DNA of 32,628 nt from Pirellulaceae bacterium. GTDB taxonomy: Bacteria > Planctomycetota > Planctomycetia > Pirellulales > Pirellulaceae. The stretch covers positions 55,622 to 88,249 of the forward strand of contig JAHDXO010000046.1 in the NCBI GenBank assembly GCA_023382975.1. Direction: 5' to 3'. Made by a program: the position numbers and the translations under genes. Shown piece by piece: positions 15,088 through 22,856 of this stretch (positions within the stretch are counted from its first letter, which is position 1; each line of letters starts with the position of its first letter). The notes under the pieces were generated by a model that had not been told where the DNA came from, did not search any database, and saw only the letters and a program-made list of their open reading frames with translations.

Positions 15088-17895
15088 ATGATGAGGCTAC
15101 GATGGATTCTGACCCTATCGGTACTGGGGCTCGCGAGTGCGGCGACGCTCGCCGGATCGCTAATCGCCCAGGACGCAGCCCGTGCGGAACGAGCCGTGCC
15201 GTCGCGTTCCTTCCGCGTGCGTCTGTCCTGGGGGCATCGATCGCTCGAGTCTGCACCTTGGTTCGTCAGGCTGGTGCCTGCTGCAAGCGGCATGCTGATT
15301 CAAGACGCGGCGGGGTGGAACCTGGAAGGGTCGGATGGATTGGCCGACGGTGTTGTGCGATCGACTGCCGGGGCGGGCGACGTGGATGGTGTCGAGTGTA
15401 CGTTGGAGTACCAGGAACCGGCAGAGTCCAAACGCCGGACCGAGCATTCCATCTGGAACGATCTGCTCACGCACAGCGACGTAGGCGCCGTGAACCGCTT
15501 GCGCAGTGATCCGGCTTTTCAGGTCGATGCGCGGCTGTTGACCGTCCAGTTGAATGAGGAAGGGACGCGAGGTTTCTCGGTGAGCGTCGAGCAGTTGCTG
15601 CGCGAGCGAGCCCTGTGGTGTCCCGACCTCGACGTGTTTCTCACCGCGGGCGACGAGTTGACCACGTTCGAGCAGCATCAAGCGGCGATCGAGCCGTACG
15701 CTGGCCAGCGGATACTGGACCAGCTCCAGCGGGAACCGGAAGCGACCTACGAGCAGTACTCGGCGCGGTGGGAAGACATGGGCAGTCCCGCCTATCGGAA
15801 CCCGCATTCCGTCTCGCCCGGCCACATCGTCGGTGTGACCTGGGACAGCGCTATTCCAAAATTCGGCATCGACCGGTGGGCGGGCGTGGCCAGCGATTAC
15901 GGCAACCCGGACAAGTTAAAGTTCCAGTTGGACCTGCAAGGCTGGGAGTGGAAAGGCCAGCGGCTGACCGACGGTCTGCCGGTGCTGACGACGACCTTCG
16001 AGCGCTCCGCCGTGCGTCTGGAGGTCGAGCAGTTCGCGTACCCGCTGCTCGGCCCGCCGCCGCAGCGGCGCGGCGATATCGCGATGGTCCTGTTGCAGAA
16101 GGTGCGGGCCACGGCACTGGACGGTACGGCTCGGACGCTGAGGTTGAATCTCCGGCACGAGCGCTCGCTGCCGGACGCGGTCGAAGTCTCCCACCTCGGC
16201 TCCACGGCGATCGTCGAGGAAACCTCGTCGCACCGCGTGCTGTTTTCGGTGCAGGGCGTGGACACGATTTCCGACGTCACCGGCGCAAACAAGTCCGTCA
16301 CCGCGGCTCTGGTCTTGAACTTGCCTCCCACGGGCGCCAAGGAGATCGTGCTCAAGCTGCCGTTGCCGTTGGTCGAACCGGACGCCCGCGCGACCCTGGC
16401 CGGACTCGATTACGCCGCTGCCCGCGCGGCCACGTTGCGGTTCTGGGAGGATTACCTCGCTCGCGGCGCGCAGTTCCGCGTGCCGGAGCAGGTCGTCAAC
16501 GATCTGTTTCGCGCGAACCTGTGGCACGCTTTGCGGCTGCCGCGCCGGCACGGCGGCAATGAGCCCGGCGTGCGCATGGACCTGCCCTACTCAAACTTCG
16601 CCTATGACCAACGCGGCACGCCCTGGCCGGTCAACCAAGCGATCTACGTGGACTACATGCTGTACGACTTGCGCGGCTACCACGCCGTTTCGGCCGAGGA
16701 ACTCGCGGCTATCTACCGGAACAACCAGGAGGCCAACGGCCGCGTGGGCGGCTTTGCCAACTGGGGCGTGTACACGCCGTCGATGTTGTACGCGGTGGCC
16801 CAACACGGTCTGCTGTCGGCCGACCGGACGAGCATCGATGCCCTGCTGCCGGCGACGCTCAAGGCGGGCGACTGGTGCTTGGCCGAGATCGCCCGCGCCC
16901 AGCAGGCAGACGGGCCGACGCGGGGTCTGATCCGGGCGCCGCTGAACGACCTCTCGCACGACCCGCAGGCGTGGGCCTTCAATCAGGCGTACTTCTATGC
17001 CGGCTGCGAACGGCTGGCGCGACTGCTCCGCCGCTTGCAGCACCCGCGCGCGGCGGAATTTCAGCAGGCCGCCGACCAGATGCGGCAGGCGGTCGAGCGG
17101 GGCTTCGGTCAGGCCGCGATGCGGGCTCCGCTGGTGCCGTTGCGCGATCGCACCTGGATTCCCTACGTGCCGGCCGACGCCGCGACGCCGCGGCGATTGC
17201 TGGAGGTCTGGTATCCGACCGACGTTGACACGGGGTCGCTGCACCTGTCGCGTCTGGCGGCCCTGGCCCCGCGCGGGCCCTTGACGACCTACTTGCTGCA
17301 CGACCACGAGGACAATTTGTTCCTGAACGGCTGGGGCATGGCCAACGAGCCGGTCTATAACCAGCACGCCACCGCTTATCTGCGGCGGGACGATGTGAAG
17401 CCGGCGATCCGGGCGTTCTACAGCATGCTGGCGTGCGCCTTCAGTCATTCGGCGCTGGAACCCGTCGAGCATCGCTGGGGCTGGGGCCAATACTTCGGTC
17501 CGCCCAGCACCGATGGGGCCTGGTTCGACCTCTATCGTCATATCCTGATCCAGGAGCAGGAGGACGAAACCCTGTTTCTGCTGCCGGCCACGCCGCGGAA
17601 GTGGCTGGAGGACGGGGAGCAAATCGAAATCCGCCGGGCGCCGACGTACTTTGGACCGCTGAACATGACCGTCGAGAGCCGCGCGGCAAGCGGCACGATC
17701 CGGGTCAGCATCGAGATGCCGCAGCGTTCTCGGCCCGGAGAGTTGATCGTCAGACTGCGCCACCCCGCGGGAAATCGGATGACCGCCGCCAAAGTCAACG
17801 GTGCCGATTGGCCGCATTTTGAACCCGACAGGGAATGGGTCCGGATCACCGATCCCGATCAACCGCACTACGAAATCGTGGCGTCCTACCGCTAA
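15088..17895 (+). CDS. Exported six-hairpin (alpha/alpha barrel) glycosidase-like protein
   Basis: The 935-residue product starts with a Sec signal (hydrophobic 6-27). Residues about 45-440 are beta-rich. Residues 450-850 have the helix-hairpin pattern and aromatic/acidic clusters of six-hairpin glycosidases (MDLPYSNFAYDQRGTPWPVN near 497, GWGMANEPVYNQHATAYLRR near 747, HRWGWGQYFGPPSTDGAWFD near 793). A C-terminal beta-sandwich follows. Clans with this fold cleave alpha-linked sugars or uronates. I cannot name the GH family, and the catalytic acid is not certain. GGAGCAGGT precedes ATG 15088; ATG 15091 is equally possible. It is the last gene of the + strand locus, with a stem-loop 15 bases beyond the stop codon. 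Confidence 0.65.
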   Translation: MMRLRWILTLSVLGLASAATLAGSLIAQDAARAERAVPSRSFRVRLSWGHRSLESAPWFVRLVPAASGMLIQDAAGWNLEGSDGLADGVVRSTAGAGDVDGVECTLEYQEPAESKRRTEHSIWNDLLTHSDVGAVNRLRSDPAFQVDARLLTVQLNEEGTRGFSVSVEQLLRERALWCPDLDVFLTAGDELTTFEQHQAAIEPYAGQRILDQLQREPEATYEQYSARWEDMGSPAYRNPHSVSPGHIVGVTWDSAIPKFGIDRWAGVASDYGNPDKLKFQLDLQGWEWKGQRLTDGLPVLTTTFERSAVRLEVEQFAYPLLGPPPQRRGDIAMVLLQKVRATALDGTARTLRLNLRHERSLPDAVEVSHLGSTAIVEETSSHRVLFSVQGVDTISDVTGANKSVTAALVLNLPPTGAKEIVLKLPLPLVEPDARATLAGLDYAAARAATLRFWEDYLARGAQFRVPEQVVNDLFRANLWHALRLPRRHGGNEPGVRMDLPYSNFAYDQRGTPWPVNQAIYVDYMLYDLRGYHAVSAEELAAIYRNNQEANGRVGGFANWGVYTPSMLYAVAQHGLLSADRTSIDALLPATLKAGDWCLAEIARAQQADGPTRGLIRAPLNDLSHDPQAWAFNQAYFYAGCERLARLLRRLQHPRAAEFQQAADQMRQAVERGFGQAAMRAPLVPLRDRTWIPYVPADAATPRRLLEVWYPTDVDTGSLHLSRLAALAPRGPLTTYLLHDHEDNLFLNGWGMANEPVYNQHATAYLRRDDVKPAIRAFYSMLACAFSHSALEPVEHRWGWGQYFGPPSTDGAWFDLYRHILIQEQEDETLFLLPATPRKWLEDGEQIEIRRAPTYFGPLNMTVESRAASGTIRVSIEMPQRSRPGELIVRLRHPAGNRMTAAKVNGADWPHFEPDREWVRITDPDQPHYEIVASYR

Positions 17896-17909
17896 TTTTC
17901 GACCGTAAC

Positions 17910-17925
17910 GCGGGCTCGCGCCCGC
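17910..17925 (+). terminator. Stem-loop just after the glycosidase-like gene
   Basis: GCGGGC/GCCCGC with a 4-base loop begins 15 bases after the stop codon. There is no T run, so it is at best an atypical terminator or a 3'-end stabiliser. Confidence 0.35.
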
Positions 17926-17972
17926 AACCCAACAGAGACCGAGGAAAACGCCGAAGAGAACCACGAATGACG

Positions 17973-18017
17973 CGAATCACGACACGCCTTCTGCTCATTC
18001 GTATCTGTCGTGATTCG
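17973..18017. repeat. Perfect 12-base inverted repeat with 21-base spacer
   Basis: CGAATCACGACA (17973-17984) and TGTCGTGATTCG (18006-18017) are exact reverse complements. A second small stem (GATGCGC/GCGCATC) follows directly downstream. This could be a REP-like element, an mRNA 3' structure or ends of a tiny mobile unit. Confidence 0.65.
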
Positions 18018-18109
18018 AAGATGCGCGCGCCGTGCGCATCCCACTTGAACAGCGGGACTTTTCGGCCTCCGACGTGCGCAACTGACAATGTGAAGCTAAG
18101 TTAGGTCCT

Positions 18110-18127
18110 CACCGAGCTTGCTCGGTG
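18110..18127. repeat. Perfect palindrome with TT loop
   Basis: CACCGAGC and GCTCGGTG flank a 2-base loop. The motif is a compact intergenic palindrome; function unknown. Confidence 0.55.
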
Positions 18128-18184
18128 GAGCCGGTGATTTTGCACGAACGCTCGGGCAGGATATTCTCCCCTGCCGTCCCGGAC

Positions 18185-18222
18185 GCCGCCCCCCAGCCGT
18201 TTCGCGGCTGGGGAGCGGCGGC
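18185..18222. repeat. Strong two-tier hairpin
   Basis: The inner stem CCCCAGCCG/CGGCTGGGG (9 bp, loop TTTCG) is extended by GCCGCC (18185-18190) pairing with GGCGGC (18217-18222) across a 3-base bulge. It is very stable, but the following bases are not T-rich, so a REP-like element fits better than an intrinsic terminator. Confidence 0.6.
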
Positions 18223-18417
18223 CTGGACTGGGACGCTTCTCAGGGCTCGTCGTAGTGCATAATCACCGCTCCACCGACATAAGGTCGGCGGTGGCGTACT
18301 TGCTTAACCACGAGTCTCTTGGATCTCTGCTGCTGCCCAACGCGGCGGTGTTCAACTACGAAATGGCACTCCAGGCTTCAAAGCCCACGATCAGCAACAT
18401 GACAGCAATCTGAATGA

Positions 18418-18636
18418 GTATCCTGCCGATGGCCGTCCGTGTCCTTTCGGCAAGCGTGCGTGAAGTTGGGGCGGGGGTTGGGGTCGCGACTGTTCGGGAA
18501 GTACCGTGTGCTGTTCAACGTCGATCGAGAAGAGGAAGAAGTTACGATCATTCTGGTGGGCGAAAAGCGCGGCAACTCGCTTTTTGTCCGCGGTCAAGAG
18601 TTTACGGTGCACCATGAAAGTGATCCCGCTGAATGA
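18418..18636 (+). pseudogene. Truncated RelE/ParE-like toxin remnant
   Basis: The frame ends in KYRVLFNVDREEEEVTIILVGEKRGNSLFVRGQEF, which has the strand pattern and basic tail of a RelE/ParE-like toxin C-terminus. Family members are usually about 90-110 residues; only about 55-65 remain, and a TGA at 18415-18417 cuts the frame off upstream. The only internal starts are weak GTG codons. Its last codons overlap the start of the Phd-type antitoxin. It is probably a dead toxin that has lost its N-terminal half; a very divergent intact small protein is the alternative. Confidence 0.5.
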
Positions 18637-18853
18637 AGCCGAGGCGAATCTGAGCCAGTACGGTCGGCGCTGCCACGACGAGCCGATCATCGTCACGGTC
18701 AACGGCGTGCCATCGTTCCAACTGGTACCGTTGTCCGAGGACGACGACTTGATCGACAGCCTGTTGGAACACAATCCGGCTTTTCGCGAGATGCTGCGCG
18801 CCCGGCACAGCGAAGAAACGGTCTCTGCCGATGACGCTCGCCAGCGATTGTGA
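18614..18853 (+). CDS. Phd/YefM-type antitoxin
   Basis: The 79-residue product MKVIPLNEAEANLSQYGRRC...EPIIVTVNGVPSFQLVPL has the Phd/YefM layout: an N-terminal beta strand, a helix, then the xPxxVTxNGxPxxxLVP strand pair that dimerises and binds DNA, and a short acidic C-terminal tail that would bind a toxin. ATG 18614 lies inside the last codons of the toxin remnant, in another frame, so the pair was once toxin-first and translationally coupled. The antitoxin looks complete although its toxin is broken, so it may persist as a regulator or an anti-addiction module. Confidence 0.72.
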   Translation: MKVIPLNEAEANLSQYGRRCHDEPIIVTVNGVPSFQLVPLSEDDDLIDSLLEHNPAFREMLRARHSEETVSADDARQRL

Positions 18854-18970
18854 CGCTGGGGCGAGCGATCACAGGTGGCGAGCAATTGGCCCCGTCCCAA
18901 TTTCAGGCAGAGCACTGGCAAGTGGTTGGTTGGCCCATTCGGAACCCGCGGCTTGTGCCTTGCGGCTCGC
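18854..18970. other. Intergenic gap after the antitoxin
   Basis: About 117 bases with no gene. It contains AT-poor repeat-like sequence (AGCACTGGCAAGTGG) and separates the convergent antitoxin and Agl23-like genes. No clear terminator hairpin with a T run was found. Confidence 0.4.
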
Positions 18971-20641
18971 TCATTGCTCGAGTGATCCTCGCTTCTGCCG
19001 AGCTAAATGCGTGAGCCAGAGTTCCCGTTGAATGTAGACGCGCAGGGGGACGAAGGGGCGGAGCGAGTCGGGACCGTCGGCGTCTTCTTGATCCATCCGG
19101 ATGTACAACGGCCGCTGGCCGGGCGGCTGCTGCTGGTACAGATAGTCCAGAATCAACGGCTCCAAGTCGGGATGCGCCACGATCACGGGCGCCGGCGGAC
19201 CCGTTGGCACGCTGCGAAACCAACCCACTCGCGTGAAATCCCGCAGATACCAGGGCAGCGGCCAGTAGTCGTCGTCCGGGCAGATCACCTGGACGTGCAT
19301 CCCACGGCCATCCGGGTGATGGGCGGCGATCTGACTGAGCCGGTTGGCCAACCGCGGAACGTCGCGCGATGTGGGCGAGAAAACATACGGGATCCGCGGG
19401 TCGTCGCGGGCGATGAAACTGGTTCGGTACGTCTGCCAGGTCAGATGAGCCAACGCGACGGCGATCACCAGGGTGGCGACCGCGAGGTAGGCAAGTCCGG
19501 CTCTGCGGCCAGCGGTCAACAACGTCGCTCCGCCGATCGCCGCCATCAGCACCAGACCATGCAGGAACCCTACCGCACACCAGGGCGTTTTGTAGGCGAT
19601 CAGCGAGTACACCAGGATCATCGCCAAGGTGTACAGGCTGATGAACCGAGCGAAGCGCAGTCGCCGTTCATCGAGTTCCCAACCTGTGGCCGCCGCGATC
19701 GCGCCGGGGATCGCCAACACGGCGATCCCGGCTTCGATTCCCGCGCCGTCGACGCCACCCGATTCCCAGAACAACCATCGCAAGTACGTATGCCAGGGAT
19801 AGGCCAAGGGGCCGGCCGAGCCCGTACCGCCGGCTCGCTGAAAGTAATGGAAATACGCGAGGACGGAATCGGCGACGCCGCGCGGGTTCTGACCGAACGA
19901 GGAAAAAAACAGTGCGGAGACCACGGCTGCGACGGCGACCGCGACGAGCATCGTGCGGAGCCATCGCCGCCAATCGGTTCGGCGCAGATCGGCCAGCGTC
20001 ATCGCACCTGCCAAACCCATGGCGAACCAAGCGATCGCACTGGTCTCCTTGCTGGCATGCATCATGCCCAGGCACAAGCCCAATGCCACGGCCCAACCGA
20101 TGCGGGAGACTCGCCTTCCGGCTTCGCTGGCTCGCATGACACGATCGATCCGCCAAAAAGCAACGATTGCGCCGAACGAGAACGTTGCCAACAACATCTC
20201 TTGGATGTAGTAACGGCTGTAGAAGACCAGTCCCGGCGAGCACGCGGTCAAAGCGGCCGCCAGCAGCATGGCGGCGCTTCCCAACTCGTCGCGCAGCAGC
20301 CACACGAGGACGATCAGAGCAATGCCGCATAGTGCGGGCAGCAGTCGTAGATCGGCTGCCGTTACGGCGGTCAACCGATCGATACCTCGCCAGCGGACGA
20401 TCGGCAGCGTTAGATAATTCAGGCTCGGCCCGTGGTATTCGTGAGGATCGTAGACGTACCGGTTCTGTTCGAGCAGATCGCGGAACTTGAGGGCATGAAC
20501 GGCCTCGTCGGCATGCATCGTGCGGCGATCCAACTGGATCAAACGCAGCACGCCGCCGGCAACCACGATCAGCATCAGCAGCGCGGGCACGGCCAGACGG
20601 TGGACGGCTGTCAGCCAGAATGGACGCGCTGCCGCGGGCAT
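18971..20641 (-). CDS. Agl23-like (TIGR03663-type) GT-C membrane protein
   Basis: The 556-residue product has many hydrophobic segments and the layout of TIGR03663/Agl23 proteins, relatives of GT-C glycosyltransferases. The first periplasmic loop carries MHADEAVHALKF (Asp45, Glu46), the usual GT-C acidic pair, then YDPHEYHGPSLNYLTLP. The C-terminal 130 residues are soluble. GT-C enzymes move a sugar from a lipid carrier to an acceptor on the outer face of the membrane. Donor and acceptor are unknown, and Agl23 itself is known only as flippase-activity-associated. ATG 20641 is preceded by AAAGGAG with good spacing; longer in-frame readings lack coding character. It is the last gene of the four-gene - strand operon, 14 bases after the lipoprotein. 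Confidence 0.78.
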   Translation of the reverse strand: MPAAARPFWLTAVHRLAVPALLMLIVVAGGVLRLIQLDRRTMHADEAVHALKFRDLLEQNRYVYDPHEYHGPSLNYLTLPIVRWRGIDRLTAVTAADLRLLPALCGIALIVLVWLLRDELGSAAMLLAAALTACSPGLVFYSRYYIQEMLLATFSFGAIVAFWRIDRVMRASEAGRRVSRIGWAVALGLCLGMMHASKETSAIAWFAMGLAGAMTLADLRRTDWRRWLRTMLVAVAVAAVVSALFFSSFGQNPRGVADSVLAYFHYFQRAGGTGSAGPLAYPWHTYLRWLFWESGGVDGAGIEAGIAVLAIPGAIAAATGWELDERRLRFARFISLYTLAMILVYSLIAYKTPWCAVGFLHGLVLMAAIGGATLLTAGRRAGLAYLAVATLVIAVALAHLTWQTYRTSFIARDDPRIPYVFSPTSRDVPRLANRLSQIAAHHPDGRGMHVQVICPDDDYWPLPWYLRDFTRVGWFRSVPTGPPAPVIVAHPDLEPLILDYLYQQQPPGQRPLYIRMDQEDADGPDSLRPFVPLRVYIQRELWLTHLARQKRGSLEQ

Positions 20642-20655
20642 GTCGGCCGCTCCTT

Positions 20656-21465
20656 TCACGGCAGCGGCCGGCCGTAGACGTCGACCTCGGTGTAATGGTT
20701 CTTGTCGTCCAGGTGGTTGCCGCGGCTGTACAGACGCACGTACCGTCCCTCGACGCCTCGGCCATCGATCAACTTGCCTTCCGACGTCTCGACGTAGCCC
20801 AGTTCCGAGCCGATGCCCAGTCCGGACGAGTTGTCGAAGTCGTTGTTGAAGACCGTCACGGCGTCCAGCAGATCGGGATCGTCGCCGACCTGCACGACCA
20901 CGTCGCGGTACACGCGAGCCTCGGCGTGGTTGTGCCACACGACCACCGCGTAGATGGCGGCGCGCTGGCCCAGGTCGATCTGGATCCACTGGGTGCCGGG
21001 TGCGAGTTCGAGGTACGCGAAATCGGACGCTGATTTGTCGCCGTCGGTTACGTAGTCCAATTCGCCCGCCGCAGGGATCGGATCGCTGCAACCGACCGGC
21101 TTGCCGCGTGCCAGATTCACGGTTCCCTCCGGGGCCAGGAACGGCGGTCGCGACTTGCCCGTTGGCTCCTCGACCATCGGCTCCTTGCCCGGCACGGGCG
21201 TTCCGCGAAACGCCGGCGCGGGCAACGGAATGTCGATCTCGACCAGATTCAGCGTTGCCGTCTCTGCCGCCGAGGCGCCGTCGGACAAAGAAATCGGCGA
21301 TTCGAGAGGCGTTTGCGGCTCGCTCGATTCCGACATCTCGCTTTCGATTGTTGTCGCCGGTCCGGCAACGATCGGCGCAGGTGCTGGCTGGCAGCCGATC
21401 GAGGCCAACACGACTGCTGTCAGAGGCACCATGCGCCCCGTCCAATTCCGCAAGAATCGCTGCAC
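20656..21465 (-). CDS. Probable lipoprotein with discoidin (F5/8 C)-like domain
   Basis: The 269-residue protein begins with GTG, preceded by GAGGAG at good spacing. The signal ends ...VVLASIGC with a slightly unusual lipobox and Cys25, so lipid anchoring is likely but not certain. Residues 30-115 are Pro/Glu/Ser-rich linker. Residues 115-269 resemble a discoidin-like jelly roll (NLARGKPVGCSD, then YVTDGDKSASDF, TQWIQIDLGQ, and a closing EGRYVRLYSRG). Such domains bind carbohydrate or surface ligands. It lies between a HEAT-repeat gene (18 bases upstream) and the Agl23-like gene (14 bases downstream), suggesting an outer component of the same complex or pathway. Confidence 0.7.
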   Translation of the reverse strand: MQRFLRNWTGRMVPLTAVVLASIGCQPAPAPIVAGPATTIESEMSESSEPQTPLESPISLSDGASAAETATLNLVEIDIPLPAPAFRGTPVPGKEPMVEEPTGKSRPPFLAPEGTVNLARGKPVGCSDPIPAAGELDYVTDGDKSASDFAYLELAPGTQWIQIDLGQRAAIYAVVVWHNHAEARVYRDVVVQVGDDPDLLDAVTVFNNDFDNSSGLGIGSELGYVETSEGKLIDGRGVEGRYVRLYSRGNHLDDKNHYTEVDVYGRPLP

Positions 21466-21483
21466 GGATTCACTCCTCTGCCG

Positions 21484-22839
21484 TCAGGGGTTTTCCAAAA
21501 TCTCCTGTGCTCGTTGGCGGACCAGCGAATGCTGGCTGGTTTCCAGCACTTGTTGCAGCGCCTCACGCACCGTCGCATTGCGGACGCTCACGCGATCCGC
21601 GATCCCGACGACGGCCAGCGCCGCCTCGTCCGTCAATTCGCCGCCTGCCAAATACGGTAACGCCAACGTCAATGCATCTTCCGCATCCGACCTGCTCAGG
21701 GCTCCCAGCACCAAGCGTTGTTCCGCCGGCCGTTTGGCCAGCGGTTGGATACGGGCCAGCAGCGCGGTATCCGCGGGTCGGTCGCCTTGCGAATCGGCCA
21801 GTCGCACAAGTCCGCGAACCGCCAACACCTGGTGCCGCAGGTTGTCGCCCGAGGCCAGCGAAAACAACACATCGGCGACGGCCGGGTCGTTCCAGTTGGA
21901 CAGCGCCCGCACGGCTTCGTCGCGCACCGCGCCGTCGTTGTCCTGCAACTGGCCGCAGATCGTTTGCAGAGCCTGATCGCCGCCGGCGCGGGCCAGCGCG
22001 CGGATCAGCACTCGCTTGGTATCGGTGTCCGCGTCCGACAGTCCCGCGGCGAGCGACTCGGCACAGGCCGCCCCGCCTCGTTGGCACACGGCCAGCAGCG
22101 CCAACTCGGCCTTGGCTCGGCATTCGGAATCCCCGGCAGATCGCAAGACCGCAAGGACATCCGCCACGTCTTTCGGTTCCGCCAGCAGCCGCAGAGCGTC
22201 CAGCGCGGCGAGCCGCACCGGCGGCGCAGCTTCCTTGGCCGCGGCCAGCACCAGAGGTAACGCTTGTTTTGCGTTGCGCCGGCCCAAAACGTTCAGCAAT
22301 CGCGACTGTCCCGTCGGCTCGGCCGTTGTCGCCTCGGCGACGATTGCCGCGTCGATCTGGTCGCCGCGCAGACGCATCAGGCTGGCAATGGCGGCCGTCT
22401 GTTCGAGCGACGAATCGCCGGCCGCTTTCTCGGCCAGCCGTGCCACGTCCTCGGTGGTGCCGAGAACGCCCAACGCACCCAGCGCAGCGGCTCGAACCGG
22501 CTCGGCGTCGCTGGCCAACATGGCCAAAACGGCCGGGCGAGCCGTTGGATCACCGCGTTCGCCCAGCGCTTCGAGCAGCGCGGCCTGAGCATCGGGCGGC
22601 AAAGATGGCAGTAACTCAGCGAAGCGCTTCGTCGCTGCTTCGCCCGGGATCTCGTCGCGGATCTGTTGCAGCCCCAGCGCGCGCATCTCGCGCTGCGGAT
22701 CGCGAACCAGATCGGCGATCATCTGCATCAACTCCGCGTTCGGTTCCTCCTGGGCGCGGGCTGTGATCGCGGCGGCGCCCACTGCCAGCGTCAGCAGCCA
22801 ACAACAGCACGATCCGCAGAAACGCAATGTCCGATTCAT
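21484..22839 (-). CDS. Exported HEAT-repeat protein
   Basis: The 451-residue product has a Sec signal with a Cys-rich start (MNRTLRFCGSCCCWLL, cut near ARA-Q at 29-30), then about 11-12 HEAT-like helical pairs through to the C-terminus (repeating patterns such as PVRAAALGALGVLG and AVRDEAVRALSNW). HEAT solenoids are protein-protein scaffolds; no enzyme motif is seen. ATG 22839 is supported by GGGGAG upstream; a GTG at 22860 is in frame but has no better site. It is the second gene of the operon, 17 bases after another HEAT-repeat gene, and probably acts in the periplasm. Confidence 0.78.
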   Translation of the reverse strand: MNRTLRFCGSCCCWLLTLAVGAAAITARAQEEPNAELMQMIADLVRDPQREMRALGLQQIRDEIPGEAATKRFAELLPSLPPDAQAALLEALGERGDPTARPAVLAMLASDAEPVRAAALGALGVLGTTEDVARLAEKAAGDSSLEQTAAIASLMRLRGDQIDAAIVAEATTAEPTGQSRLLNVLGRRNAKQALPLVLAAAKEAAPPVRLAALDALRLLAEPKDVADVLAVLRSAGDSECRAKAELALLAVCQRGGAACAESLAAGLSDADTDTKRVLIRALARAGGDQALQTICGQLQDNDGAVRDEAVRALSNWNDPAVADVLFSLASGDNLRHQVLAVRGLVRLADSQGDRPADTALLARIQPLAKRPAEQRLVLGALSRSDAEDALTLALPYLAGGELTDEAALAVVGIADRVSVRNATVREALQQVLETSQHSLVRQRAQEILENP

Positions 22840-22856
22840 GCCGTGTCTCCCCGCGG

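Larger units (their letters stand above)
17896..18417. other. Gene-free, hairpin-rich intergenic region
   Basis: No credible coding region is seen. The stretch contains at least five separate inverted repeats: 17910-17925, 17973-18017, 18110-18127, 18185-18222 and one around 18268-18297 (CCACCGAC / GTCGGCGGTGG). None is followed by a T run. They look like planctomycete-type intergenic palindromes rather than a set of terminators. Confidence 0.6.

Noticed and set aside
16591..17964. A 457-codon open frame on the - strand
   Set aside because: It is antisense to the six-hairpin glycosidase-like gene and has the Arg/Gln-rich shadow composition.
18185..18222. Intrinsic terminator of the + strand locus
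   Set aside because: The hairpin is strong, but it lies 290 bases past the last stop and is not followed by a T run, so it is listed as a repeat instead.
20642..21445. N-terminal extension of the Agl23-like protein
   Set aside because: It overlaps the lipoprotein gene in another frame and is Arg/Gly-rich without domains. ATG 20641 has AAAGGAG upstream and is followed at once by membrane segments.
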